Origin: JAZKID01 sp963714065
Lineage (GTDB): Bacteria > Pseudomonadota > Alphaproteobacteria > Rhizobiales > UBA4765
Length of the DNA stretch: 64,000 nt
Assembly (NCBI GenBank): GCA_963714065.1
Contig: OY970226.1
Coordinates: 248,001 to 312,000, forward strand
Reading direction: 5' to 3'
Both the position numbers and the translations under genes were made by a program. How positions within the stretch are numbered: the first letter of the stretch is position 1; each line of letters opens with the position of its first letter. Below, piece by piece: positions 16,455 through 25,117 of this stretch. Below the pieces are notes generated by a model, which had not been told where the DNA came from, did no database searches, and saw only the letters and a list, made by a program, of their open reading frames with translations.

Positions 16455-18368
16455 GTGATACAAACCTCTGAAGACAAAACGCCTGGCGAACCCGCTTTCG
16501 TTGAAGCAGCACTTTCTCCCTCCATGCTGCGCGGCGCAAAGCTGATTGCCGATTTCTGCAAGCGCCTGCCCTCAAGCCCGGGCGTCTATCGCATGCTCGA
16601 TAAGAACGGCAACGTACTCTATGTCGGCAAGGCAAAAAGCTTGAAAAACCGCGTCACATCCTATGCGCGGGCAGCCGGCCATTCCAACCGCATTGCCCGC
16701 ATGATCGCAGCGACGGCTAACATGGAATTCATCGTTACCGAGACCGAGACCGAAGCGCTGCTGTTAGAGACCAATCTGATCAAGAATATGAAGCCGCGCT
16801 TCAACATTCTGATGCGCGACGACAAATCCTTTCCTTATATCCTGCTGACGGCGGATCACGCGGCACCGGCCCTGATGAAGCATCGCGGCGCACGTACGCG
16901 AAAAGGAAAATATTTCGGACCGTTCGCTTCCAGCTATGCCGTCAACCAGGCTATCGATACGCTGCAAAAAGTTTTCCAGCTACGCACATGCTCGGACAGC
17001 GTTTATGCATCCCGCACCCGCCCCTGCCTGCTCTACCAGATCAAGCGTTGTGCTGCGCCCTGCACCGGCGAGATCGATCCCGGGAACTACAATAAACTGG
17101 CGGACGACGCTTCCAATTTCCTGCGCGGACGCATGCAGGGCCTGCGCGAACATCTCGCAAGCAGCATGGAAGAAGCGTCGCAAGCCATGAATTACGAGAA
17201 GGCCGCGGAATATCGCGACCGTCTCGAGGCCCTGGCCGCCGTTACCACGCAGCAGGGCATCAATCTGAAAAATGTGGAGGAAGCCGATGTCTTCGCAATC
17301 GCGCATGAAGGCGGCGAGGTTTGCGTGCAGATCTTTTTCATCCGAAATTTCCAGAACTGGGGCAATCGTCCCTATTTCCTGCATGCCGATGCCACTCTTG
17401 CGGACGAAGACGTTTTGCAGGATTTCATGATGCAATTTTACGAGGACAAGCCCTGCCCGACCTGTATTCTCACATCGCATGCATTACCGGAAGCCGGGCT
17501 CCTCTCCGAAGCACTGACAAAAAAGAGTGAGCACAAGGTTGCGGTTATATATCCGAAAATGGGCGAGAAACACGACCTTACATACCGGGCGTTGCAAAAT
17601 GCAAAAGAATCTCTCGCGCGACGCATGGCCGAGTTGGCAACGCAGAACAAGCTGCTGGCGCTTCTTGCGCAAAGTTTCGGACTTGAATCACCGCCAAAAC
17701 GTATCGAAGTTTACGACAACAGCCATATTATGGGCGCGCAAGCTGTCGGTGCGATGATCGTTGCGGGAGCGGAAGGTTTCGTCAAAAACCAATATCGCAA
17801 ATGGACGATCCGCGACACCGAGCTGACGCCGGGCGACGATTACGCCATGATGCGCGAGGTTTTCGCGCGGCGTTTCTCGCGCCTCCTGAAGGAGAGCGCC
17901 GAAAACGCCGAAGCCGCGCCATGGCCCGATATTGTTTTCGTCGATGGCGGCAAGGGGCAGCTCGAAGCCGTGCGCGGGATTCTGGAGGAACTCAATATTA
18001 TCGAGCGTGTGCCTCTGGTCGCTATATCCAAAGGGCCCGAGCGCGATGCAGGACGCGAGCAATTCCATATCCATGGACGTGCCCCGTTCCAGCTTCCGCC
18101 ACGCGATCCTGTGCTCTATTTCGTACAGCGCCTGCGCGACGAGGCGCATCGCTTCGTCATCGGCGCACATCGCGCCAAACGTGCGAAAACGATCGTCGCA
18201 AATCCGCTCGATGAAATTCCCGGCATCGGCTCTTCGCGCAAGCGTGCGCTGATGCACTATTTTGGCACGGCCAAAGCCGTGTCCGGTGCCGCGCTCGAGG
18301 ACCTGCTGAAGGTGCCCGGCATCTCTGAGGCCATGGCGCAACAGATCTGGGCGCATTTCAATGCTTGA
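16455..18368 (+). CDS. uvrC: UvrABC system protein C (excinuclease subunit C)
   Basis: This 637-residue protein starts at a GTG (16455); no in-frame ATG lies before the conserved part except Met24. It has a GIY-YIG nuclease domain (GVYRML at 43-48, YVGKAK at 56-61) for the 3' incision. A Cys-containing segment (RPCLLYQIKRCAAPC) and a UVR motif (ASQAMNYEKAAEYRDRLEAL) follow. The RNase H-like endonuclease domain (IEVYDNSHIMG and VFVDGGKGQLEAV) makes the 5' incision, and two C-terminal helix-hairpin-helix motifs include LDEIPGIGSSRKRALM. It acts with UvrB in nucleotide excision repair. Length is normal. Confidence 0.97.
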   Translation: MIQTSEDKTPGEPAFVEAALSPSMLRGAKLIADFCKRLPSSPGVYRMLDKNGNVLYVGKAKSLKNRVTSYARAAGHSNRIARMIAATANMEFIVTETETEALLLETNLIKNMKPRFNILMRDDKSFPYILLTADHAAPALMKHRGARTRKGKYFGPFASSYAVNQAIDTLQKVFQLRTCSDSVYASRTRPCLLYQIKRCAAPCTGEIDPGNYNKLADDASNFLRGRMQGLREHLASSMEEASQAMNYEKAAEYRDRLEALAAVTTQQGINLKNVEEADVFAIAHEGGEVCVQIFFIRNFQNWGNRPYFLHADATLADEDVLQDFMMQFYEDKPCPTCILTSHALPEAGLLSEALTKKSEHKVAVIYPKMGEKHDLTYRALQNAKESLARRMAELATQNKLLALLAQSFGLESPPKRIEVYDNSHIMGAQAVGAMIVAGAEGFVKNQYRKWTIRDTELTPGDDYAMMREVFARRFSRLLKESAENAEAAPWPDIVFVDGGKGQLEAVRGILEELNIIERVPLVAISKGPERDAGREQFHIHGRAPFQLPPRDPVLYFVQRLRDEAHRFVIGAHRAKRAKTIVANPLDEIPGIGSSRKRALMHYFGTAKAVSGAALEDLLKVPGISEAMAQQIWAHFNA

Positions 18369-18414
18369 ATTCGGAATAAGTTTGCTTATGTTCTGCTAAA
18401 GCCAAGGAAACCTT

Positions 18415-18744
18415 ATGATCGATACAAAGACGCAAATCGACAGCGAAATCAAGAATAACGATGTGGTACTGTTCATGAAAGGCACGAAACAGATGCCGCA
18501 ATGCGGTTTTTCAGGCCAGGTTGCCCTGATACTCGATAAACTGGGAGTGCACTTCAAGGACATCAATGTTCTAGAATTGAACGAGTTGCGCGAAGGCATC
18601 AAGAGCTATTCGAACTGGCCGACTATTCCGCAACTTTATATCAAGGGCGAATTTATCGGCGGCTGCGATATTATACGTGAGATGTTTGAGGCCGGCGAAC
18701 TACAGGCCTTGCTGAAGGAAAAAGGCGTCGCGCTTGCGGCTTGA
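18415..18744 (+). CDS. grxD: Monothiol glutaredoxin, Grx4 family
   Basis: The 109-residue protein has the CGFS active site (30-33), Lys22 in VVLFMKGT for glutathione, WPTIPQLYIKGEFIGGCDI with the cis-Pro TIPQ motif, and the GGCDI glutathione site. CGFS glutaredoxins bind a [2Fe-2S] cluster as a glutathione-bridged dimer, or with BolA, and pass it to apo-proteins. In many alphaproteobacteria bolA is adjacent; no bolA is seen here. The gene has AAGGAAACC before the ATG, follows uvrC closely and may share its transcript. Confidence 0.96.
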   Translation: MIDTKTQIDSEIKNNDVVLFMKGTKQMPQCGFSGQVALILDKLGVHFKDINVLELNELREGIKSYSNWPTIPQLYIKGEFIGGCDIIREMFEAGELQALLKEKGVALAA

Positions 18745-18768
18745 TGGTTGCTTTAGCAGCCTTACGAC

Positions 18769-19743
18769 CTAATCATCTTCATTGTAATAAGTCATCTCTC
18801 CCCAGTTCAAAAGAGAGTTCAGATGCCGCAGCTGCACGGGGTTAAAATAACGCAGACCTTTTTTACTGCTATCCGGATCGCCGCTATCGACAATCATTTT
18901 CTTGTATACGTTGCGCCTGTTGAACAAAACATCGAGAGATATCGCGGTAAAGGTATCGAGCTTCATAATGCCCGCACGATTAAAGCGCGTGCCATTTTTA
19001 ATATATCTTCTATATGCTTCTTGCAGCCTTCCTCTGATGTCTGGAAGATCCGGAGGTTTGGAGACAATATTACCTCTATCGAATAAAATTCTCTCCATAA
19101 ACTCCTCGAATTTCTTGGCACTCGAAAATCTTCTAAATGAGGCGCCACTGTTCGCTTTTGTAAAAAGATCGCGGATATCCTTCAAATAAAGTCGCTCCTC
19201 ATCCTTTACATGCGTATAGACCAGCTGATCGATACTGCTACTCACCGCCACTCTGGGTTTAGCAGGAATGATAACCTTGTTTTCTATTTCGAAATCGATC
19301 GATCCTAATTCATCAACGTTATGGATATGGCCATTATGATCGCTGCTATAAAATTGTCTCAATATTTCAAGATTGAAACCTGTACCGGCGGGATCAAATT
19401 TTTTAATTTCTTCTTCGGTCAGCCCTGCTTTGACAAGCCGCTCACGAGGAATATTGCCTCCCTTTAAGACGATTTTTGATGTTCCCTCTTTATAGCCGGG
19501 TGTTCGCTTCCATAGACCGATTACGTAATCCAGCTCCTCTGCAACACTCATTCCTTTTGTTGGATCTATTACAGTTGCAGGTTTCTCTTTTGGAGGAGTT
19601 TTTGCTTTCTTTTTGGCAGCTTTTTTGGCAGCCTCGGCTTTAGCTAATTTGCGCGCGAGTGCAAAGCCGGCAGCAATATCAGGATCGCCCGCTTTCCATT
19701 CAATAGCGGCACTGTTAAACGCGTCTAATCCCGTTAGTCCCAT
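18769..19743 (-). CDS. AT-rich orphan protein with an EF-hand-like loop
   Basis: I do not recognise this 324-residue protein. Residues 29-56 form an Ala/Lys-rich helical linker (KAEAAKKAAKKKAK). Residues 135-146 read DHNGHIHNVDEL, with the D-x-N-G-x-I-x-x-x-x-E spacing of an EF-hand loop. A second weak match, DSGDPDSSKKGLRYF, lies near the end, and the acidic tail is YYNEDD. No signal peptide, membrane segment or catalytic motif is evident. No clear ribosome site precedes the ATG at 19743. It lies between grxD (convergent) and rpsD (same strand, upstream), a place where I expect no such gene. Confidence 0.55.
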   Translation of the reverse strand: MGLTGLDAFNSAAIEWKAGDPDIAAGFALARKLAKAEAAKKAAKKKAKTPPKEKPATVIDPTKGMSVAEELDYVIGLWKRTPGYKEGTSKIVLKGGNIPRERLVKAGLTEEEIKKFDPAGTGFNLEILRQFYSSDHNGHIHNVDELGSIDFEIENKVIIPAKPRVAVSSSIDQLVYTHVKDEERLYLKDIRDLFTKANSGASFRRFSSAKKFEEFMERILFDRGNIVSKPPDLPDIRGRLQEAYRRYIKNGTRFNRAGIMKLDTFTAISLDVLFNRRNVYKKMIVDSGDPDSSKKGLRYFNPVQLRHLNSLLNWGEMTYYNEDD

Positions 19744-19818
19744 GGAAAATCATCAAAATAAAAAAGTTATAAAAATACGATATGGTTTTACAATTCAGCG
19801 ATTGGCACAGAGCCCATT

Positions 19819-20436
19819 TTACCTCGAATAGAACTCGACCACCAGGTTCGGCTCCATCTGCACGGGATAGGGCACATCGGTGATTTGCGGAATGCGGGCA
19901 AACTTTGCCGTCATCTTCGTGTGATCCGCCTCGATATAATCGGGAACGTCGCGTTCGGTCATCTGGGTTGCGCCCAACACTATTGTGAGCTGGCGCGAAG
20001 CTTCTTTTACTTCCACAACATCACCGACTTTCACCTGATAGGAAGCGATTTTCACGCGCTTGCCGTTCACCTTCACATGGCCGTGGCTGATGAACTGCCG
20101 CGCCGAAAACATGGTGGGTACGAATTTCGCGCGATAAACGAGCGCATCCAGGCGCCGCTCGAGCAGGCCGATCAGGTTGACCGAACTGTCGCCGCTCAGG
20201 CGGATCGCTTCGGCATAGTATTTGCGGAACTGCCGCTCCGAGATATTGGCGTAATAGCCCTTCAGCTTTTGCTTGGCGCGCAACTGGCTGCCGAAATCCG
20301 ACAGCTTGCCCTTGCGGCGCTGGCCATGCTGGCCGGGACCATATTGGCGGCGATTGACGGGACTTTTCGGACGGCCCCAGAGATTTTCGCCCAGGCGGCG
20401 GTCGATCTTATATTTCGAATTCTGACGTTTGCTCAT
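19819..20436 (-). CDS. rpsD: 30S ribosomal protein S4
   Basis: The 205-residue protein is S4. The N-terminal domain has LWGRPKSPVNRRQYGPGQHG without the zinc-binding cysteines of some S4 forms. The S4 RNA-binding domain is at about 94-155 (RRLDALVYRAKFVPTMFSAR, HGHVKVNGKRVKI). S4 nucleates assembly of the 5' domain of 16S rRNA. As usual in alphaproteobacteria it is outside the alpha operon, so it is probably not controlled through the rpsM leader. GGAG precedes the start. Confidence 0.99.
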   Translation of the reverse strand: MSKRQNSKYKIDRRLGENLWGRPKSPVNRRQYGPGQHGQRRKGKLSDFGSQLRAKQKLKGYYANISERQFRKYYAEAIRLSGDSSVNLIGLLERRLDALVYRAKFVPTMFSARQFISHGHVKVNGKRVKIASYQVKVGDVVEVKEASRQLTIVLGATQMTERDVPDYIEADHTKMTAKFARIPQITDVPYPVQMEPNLVVEFYSR

Positions 20437-20640
20437 CGCAAGTCTCCAATAATAGATGCGAGACTGCGATCTTATCGCTTCCCGCGCTCAGGTTGAGAGC
20501 GCGCCCTCCTCTACCCCTTTCAGGGCCGACAGGCGACAGGCAGAGCTGACGCCGCAGGTGCTCAAATATATCTATTAAAACAATATAGTAATTGTCAATA
20601 AGCCAGTTCGATTATTTGATAATGGCCAGTATATTGGCCG
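20437..20640 (-). promoter_or_regulatory. rpsD leader / murI-rpsD intergenic region
   Basis: About 200 bases separate murI from rpsD, both on the minus strand. A hairpin CGCGCTC (20483-20489) / GAGCGCG (20497-20503) with a seven-base loop lies in the rpsD leader. An AT-rich tract (20555-20610) could hold the rpsD promoter. A ribosomal-protein autoregulatory site is possible but not shown. Confidence 0.3.
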
Positions 20641-21471
20641 TTACGCCGTGGCCAGCGTCGTAGTTTTCAACGGCCTGTTCATCGAAAGCACGCGATCGAG
20701 GCCATAAGCGGACAGCATTTGCCGCTCGCCGCTTGTTTGCGGCACGGGACCCGTGAATATGGCGGTTTTGCTGCCCTCCTCGGGCTCCAACTGGGGGCCG
20801 ATCAAGGCGACAACGCGGCGTGCAATGGCAGGCGCGGGATCGACAAAATTCACCGGCCACGGCGAGAGCTTGTGCAACTCGTCGACCAGCAGCGGATAAT
20901 GCGTGCAAGCCAAAACGATCTGATCGGTGCGTTTGCCGCTTTTTTCGACGAAAGCCGGTTTGATTTCCGCCAGAATATCCTGCTCTGAAACGGACTTGCC
21001 CTTGAGCTTTGCCTCGGCAATACCCGCCAGCAATCTGGCGCCGATAAGCGTGACATCGCAATCTTCCGCAAATTGCGCGATCAGATCGCGCGTATATTCG
21101 CGCGTCACCGTACCGGGCGTGCCGAGAACGGAAACAAGCTTCGATTTACTCTGTTGCGCAGCCGGCTTGATCGCCGGCACCGTGCCGACGAAAGGCATGG
21201 AAAAACAGCCGCGCAGATGCGGCAGTACGACGGTCGAGGCCGTGTTGCAGGCGATCACCGCAATGCTGGGCACGAATTCGGCAATCAGCCGCTCGAACAG
21301 CTCCAACACGCGGCCGACCAACTGCTGCTCATTCAGATTGCCGTATGGAAAAGCGGCATTATCGGCAATATAGATATAATTCGCGTCCGGCCGCGCGCGT
21401 GCGATTTCCTTCAGAACGGTCAAGCCGCCGAAGCCTGAATCGAAGACGAGAATTAAAGGCTGCTGTGTCAA
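20641..21471 (-). CDS. murI: Glutamate racemase
   Basis: The 276-residue enzyme has the DSGFGG motif (11-16) and the two catalytic cysteines of cofactor-independent racemases: Cys75 in ACNTAS and Cys189 in ACTHYP. It converts L- to D-glutamate for peptidoglycan precursors in the cytosol. Length is normal. In many alphaproteobacteria it lies directly beside a SpoU-type methyltransferase gene. Here two orphan genes (21478-23035) separate it from trmJ on the same strand. The first orphan ends only 6 bases before the murI ATG, so read-through is likely. Confidence 0.97.
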   Translation of the reverse strand: MTQQPLILVFDSGFGGLTVLKEIARARPDANYIYIADNAAFPYGNLNEQQLVGRVLELFERLIAEFVPSIAVIACNTASTVVLPHLRGCFSMPFVGTVPAIKPAAQQSKSKLVSVLGTPGTVTREYTRDLIAQFAEDCDVTLIGARLLAGIAEAKLKGKSVSEQDILAEIKPAFVEKSGKRTDQIVLACTHYPLLVDELHKLSPWPVNFVDPAPAIARRVVALIGPQLEPEEGSKTAIFTGPVPQTSGERQMLSAYGLDRVLSMNRPLKTTTLATA

Positions 21472-21477
21472 ATTACG

Positions 21478-22221
21478 TCACTTCTTTTCATGTTCTTTTT
21501 TATATTTTTCCAGGATCTTTGCGGTAGCAGGGTTAGCATTGGCATATTTTTCAAGCTTGCCGATCCACTTTTCGTTTTCCGATTCCAAAATGGTTTGAAT
21601 GAGACACCGGCAGCCGGCCAGATTTTCGGATTGCGACATATACTTTTCGTTGGCCAGCACGGTCTCGTAAACATTATATTTCAAGGTACGAAGGCGGCGG
21701 CTTGCTTCTTCCAAGCTCGCAGCCATCATGTCCAGGTCTTTTCCAAGCTGGGGATTGACGGTTACGTCAAATTTTCTGGCATTATATGCTTTGGCAGCAC
21801 GATAAATACTCTGCGAAAGATAAGCGAAAGCATTATTCCCGCCGAATTTATTATCATCCAATTCGCGATGAAAGCGGTTGATATTTATTATGGTCTCATT
21901 CAACTCGGAGAGCATGGATCCCATATTTCCCAAAAGCGTCCGATAATATTTTCCTTTTTGATTATCCGGTTTTTTATCCCAAAGAATTTCCGTGTGGATT
22001 ATATCATCATATATGCGCTCTCCGAGCTTTTTGGCGTCATGAAGCACATCGATGGCGCTTTGACCCTTTTCCGCAAAACCCGTCAGATCCTCTTTTTTAA
22101 AACCGTTATCCTGAGAGCCCGGATCTTGCGTGACAGCAGAAAGAGGAAAATTAAAGTTGCTTGCAGGATTATTTTTGCGAACCGGCGCAAATGTGCCCGG
22201 TAGTGCCGTCAGATTGACCAT
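21478..22221 (-). CDS. AT-rich orphan protein, function unknown
   Basis: I do not recognise this 247-residue protein. A GAGGGG ribosome site precedes the ATG at 22221. The N-terminal 30 residues are Pro/Asn-rich and look disordered. TQDPGSQDNGFKKEDLTGF (31-49) has a weak EF-hand-loop pattern. The remainder is helical (LDMMAASLEEASRRLRTLKY) and ends in a charged EKYKKEHEKK tail. The two cysteines are close together (AGCRCL). There is no signal peptide or membrane segment. It sits between murI and another orphan of the same length on the same strand. Confidence 0.55.
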   Translation of the reverse strand: MVNLTALPGTFAPVRKNNPASNFNFPLSAVTQDPGSQDNGFKKEDLTGFAEKGQSAIDVLHDAKKLGERIYDDIIHTEILWDKKPDNQKGKYYRTLLGNMGSMLSELNETIININRFHRELDDNKFGGNNAFAYLSQSIYRAAKAYNARKFDVTVNPQLGKDLDMMAASLEEASRRLRTLKYNVYETVLANEKYMSQSENLAGCRCLIQTILESENEKWIGKLEKYANANPATAKILEKYKKEHEKK

Positions 22222-22291
22222 AAACCGCCCCTCAAAAATTCGGAAAAGCTATTTATATACCAATATGAAGAACCGGCAAGATGTTTTGGCT

Positions 22292-23035
22292 TCAGGGATA
22301 GTGCGCCGGTTCATATATATTCGGTTCCACTTCCGGCCGCATGGCCCATTCTATGGCTTTCCTGACATTAGGGTACGCATTGGAATTTTTGTATTTGTTC
22401 AGCGCCGCTTTCACTTTCTCGTCATCGAGCTTCAGCAAAATGCGGAAGAAATCCTTGGTCTCATAGGCCATGTGACCGCTGTTTATGAACAATTCGCTGA
22501 ACAGGCATTTTTTAAAAAAATCATTTCGTAAATTCAAGAATTCGGTTTGATCGGCCCTAAGAGAAGAAAGCTTTTCATTTATCTTGGACACTATTCCAGA
22601 CGCCTGTGAAGGAATTTCCTTCCTCAAAGAAGAAAGAGCGTCGATCATGCCTTGCAGGCATGTATTGAAATCCCTGAAGCAGCCAAGCTCGGTAATTGTA
22701 ATTTCGTCCTCATCCATCCCGCCGCTTGCAAGTCTCGACAGAAAACCTGCTATTTCAGCTCCACGCTTAATTCCACATTCTGAATTAAGTTCGAGCATAT
22801 TAAGATACTCGCTAACCTTCACGCGCTCAGCCGCGTCCAAACCGGAAGATATCTCTCCCGACAGAACATATCTGATATATTTGCATGCTGTTACTAGTTC
22901 CGTAGTCTTGCTTATAATTTCTCCCATACCTCCTCGCGAAAATGCATCGCTACCTTTTTGATGAAGCGCAGGGATGCGGGGAAAGGAATTTGTTTTAAAT
23001 AATTCCCCCGCAAATAAACTTGAAGAAATTTCCAT
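22292..23035 (-). CDS. AT-rich orphan protein with EF-hand-like segments
   Basis: I do not recognise this 247-residue protein. It has AAGGAA before its ATG, so it is well set up for translation. MDEDEITITELGCF (107-120) and GLDAAERVKVSEYLNML (65-81) carry the [LI/V]-x-[VI]-[ST]-E pattern shared with other orphans here. The rest is helical with several cysteines and no membrane segment. The C-terminus is proline-rich (EVEPNIYEPAHYP). The gene lies in the trmJ-murI interval, in the same orientation as both. Confidence 0.55.
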   Translation of the reverse strand: MEISSSLFAGELFKTNSFPRIPALHQKGSDAFSRGGMGEIISKTTELVTACKYIRYVLSGEISSGLDAAERVKVSEYLNMLELNSECGIKRGAEIAGFLSRLASGGMDEDEITITELGCFRDFNTCLQGMIDALSSLRKEIPSQASGIVSKINEKLSSLRADQTEFLNLRNDFFKKCLFSELFINSGHMAYETKDFFRILLKLDDEKVKAALNKYKNSNAYPNVRKAIEWAMRPEVEPNIYEPAHYP

Positions 23036-23088
23036 AATTATTCCTTTGTATAATCATTAAATCATACAAGCTTCGATGCAAATTGCAA

Positions 23089-23821
23089 TCAGTTTCGCTT
23101 ACCCAATGCCGTCAACACGCCGTGCAATGTCTGGATATCCTGAGCTGTCAAACCTTGTCTCATAAAAATATTGCGCAGGTTGCGCTCCATAATCTGTTGC
23201 CGATGCTCCGGCCTGAAATAATCTGCATGACTTCAGGTTTTTCATTAGCGTCTGGAAGAAATTTTCATATTCGGCAGAAGTAGCGGGCTGTGAGCCAAGA
23301 TCCGTCACGCGCGGTAGAAGCTCGCCCTCCTCTCCCGCGCTCAGCAGCCACGAATAGCCGAACAACAATACTGCCTGTGCGAGATTGAGCGATGAAAAAT
23401 CTTCCGATGTCGGAAAAGTCAAAATGACGTGCGCAAGATTCACTTCGTCCGCTTCGAGCCCGTTGCGCTCGCGACCGAATAAAATGCCTACGCATTGACC
23501 CGCGTGTGCCCGCGCCCGGGCCTTATGCGCGGCGGCCTGGGGCTCCATGATCTCTTTTGCCTGCGCATGTTTGCGTGCCGTCGTCGCAATCACATAATGA
23601 CAATCGGCAATGGCTTCTGCGGCTGTGCTAAAAACTTGCGCATGATCCAAAATGTGATCCGCGCCGGAGCTTGCGGCCCTTGCCTTGTCGTTCGGCCATT
23701 CTTCGCGCGGATTTACAAGCCGCAGCTGCGACAGCCCCATATTGGCCATGGCACGGGCCACCATGCCGATATTTTCAGGCAATTGGGGTTCGATAAGGAT
23801 GATAATTGGCGTTAATGTCAT
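23089..23821 (-). CDS. trmJ: SpoU-family RNA 2'-O-methyltransferase TrmJ, interrupted by a one-base frameshift
   Basis: The N-terminal 200 residues are a SPOUT methyltransferase: PENIGMVARAM near 15-25, FGRERNGL (115-122) and SSLNLAQAVLLF (143-154). These match TrmJ/TrmH-type enzymes that methylate the 2'-OH in the tRNA anticodon loop (position 32 for TrmJ). The uninterrupted frame drifts into an unrelated tail ending at 23099. Shifting frame at about 23232-23233 (one extra A in CTGAAGTC on the minus strand) gives a C-terminus beginning DYFRPEHRQQ and running through NLRNIFMRQGLTAQDIQTLH. This is exactly the conserved TrmJ tail, with a stop at 23089-23091. The repaired protein would have about 243 residues. 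Sequence error, mutation or frameshifting are all possible. Confidence 0.8.
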
Positions 23822-23890
23822 CTATTTGGTAATTGTTCGTTTCCTAAAGCTTGCTATAGAGACTGCTATCAAACAAATCGAGGGCTTAGG

Positions 23891-25117
23891 ATGCAAAAAA
23901 TTAAGGTCAAAAATCCGGTTGTCGAGCTCGACGGCGACGAGATGACGCGCATCATCTGGCAGTCGATCAAGGACAAGCTGATCCTGCCCTATCTCGATAT
24001 CAATCTCGAATATTACGATCTTGGCATTGAGCACAGAGACAAGACGAACGATCAGGTGACCATAGACGCCGCCAACGCCATCAAGAAACATGGTGCGGGC
24101 GTGAAATGTGCCACGATTACGCCGGACGAAGCGCGCGTGAAGGAATTCAATCTGAAAGAAATGTGGAAGAGCCCGAACGGAACGATAAGAAATATCCTTG
24201 GCGGCGTTATTTTCCGCGAACCGATCATCTGCAAGAATGTGCCGCGGCTTGTGCCGGGCTGGACACAGCCTGTCGTTGTCGGCCGCCATGCTTTCGGTGA
24301 CCAGTACAAGGCAACCGATTTCAAAGTGCCGGGCAAAGGCCGCCTGACCATCAAATTCGAAGGTGAAGACGGCAAGATAATCGAGAAGGAAGTCTTCAAA
24401 TTCCCGGGCGCCGGCGTGGCGCTTGCTATGTACAATCTGGACGAAAGCATTCGTGATTTCGCACGCGCCTCGCTGAATTATGGTCTGAACCGCAAATACC
24501 CGGTTTATCTCTCCACAAAGAACACAATTTTGAAAGCCTATGACGGCCGCTTCAAGGATATTTTCCAGGAAGTGTTCGATACCGAATTCAAAACAAAGTT
24601 CGATACGCTCGGAATAGTTTACGAGCATCGCCTGATCGACGACATGGTTGCCTCGGCATTGAAATGGTCGGGTGGCTATGTGTGGGCGTGCAAGAATTAT
24701 GATGGCGACGTTCAATCCGACACCGTGGCGCAGGGTTTCGGCTCGCTCGGCCTGATGACCTCGGTTCTGATGACGCCGGACGGCAAAACGGTGGAAGCGG
24801 AAGCGGCGCATGGCACCGTCACGCGCCATTACCGCGAACATCAGAAAGGCAAGGAAACATCGACCAATTCGATTGCTTCCATTTTTGCCTGGACGCGCGG
24901 GCTACAGCACCGCGCCAAGCTCGACGATAACAAGGAGCTGGCGACATTTTCGAAAACCCTGGAAGAGGTTTGCGTCAGCACCGTGGAAGGCGGCTTCATG
25001 ACAAAAGATCTGGCTTTGCTTGTCGGTGCCGACCAGAAATGGCTCTCCACCACGGGTTTCCTCGACAAGATCGACGAAAATTTAAAGAAGGCGATGACGG
25101 CCAGGAAAGCAGCCTGA
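23891..25117 (+). CDS. icd: NADP-dependent isocitrate dehydrogenase (eukaryote-like homodimeric type)
   Basis: This 408-residue enzyme begins with VKNPVVELDGDEMTRIIW. It carries the substrate-binding WKSPNGTIRN region (Lys93, Ser94) and EAAHGTVTRHYREHQKG near residue 300. This is the eukaryote-like, alphaproteobacterial NADP-ICDH subfamily rather than the E. coli type. It converts isocitrate to 2-oxoglutarate, CO2 and NADPH in the TCA cycle. Length is normal. It is divergent from trmJ and convergent with alaS, with stop codons directly adjacent. The icd-alaS-recA neighbourhood is common in this class. Confidence 0.98.
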   Translation: MQKIKVKNPVVELDGDEMTRIIWQSIKDKLILPYLDINLEYYDLGIEHRDKTNDQVTIDAANAIKKHGAGVKCATITPDEARVKEFNLKEMWKSPNGTIRNILGGVIFREPIICKNVPRLVPGWTQPVVVGRHAFGDQYKATDFKVPGKGRLTIKFEGEDGKIIEKEVFKFPGAGVALAMYNLDESIRDFARASLNYGLNRKYPVYLSTKNTILKAYDGRFKDIFQEVFDTEFKTKFDTLGIVYEHRLIDDMVASALKWSGGYVWACKNYDGDVQSDTVAQGFGSLGLMTSVLMTPDGKTVEAEAAHGTVTRHYREHQKGKETSTNSIASIFAWTRGLQHRAKLDDNKELATFSKTLEEVCVSTVEGGFMTKDLALLVGADQKWLSTTGFLDKIDENLKKAMTARKAA

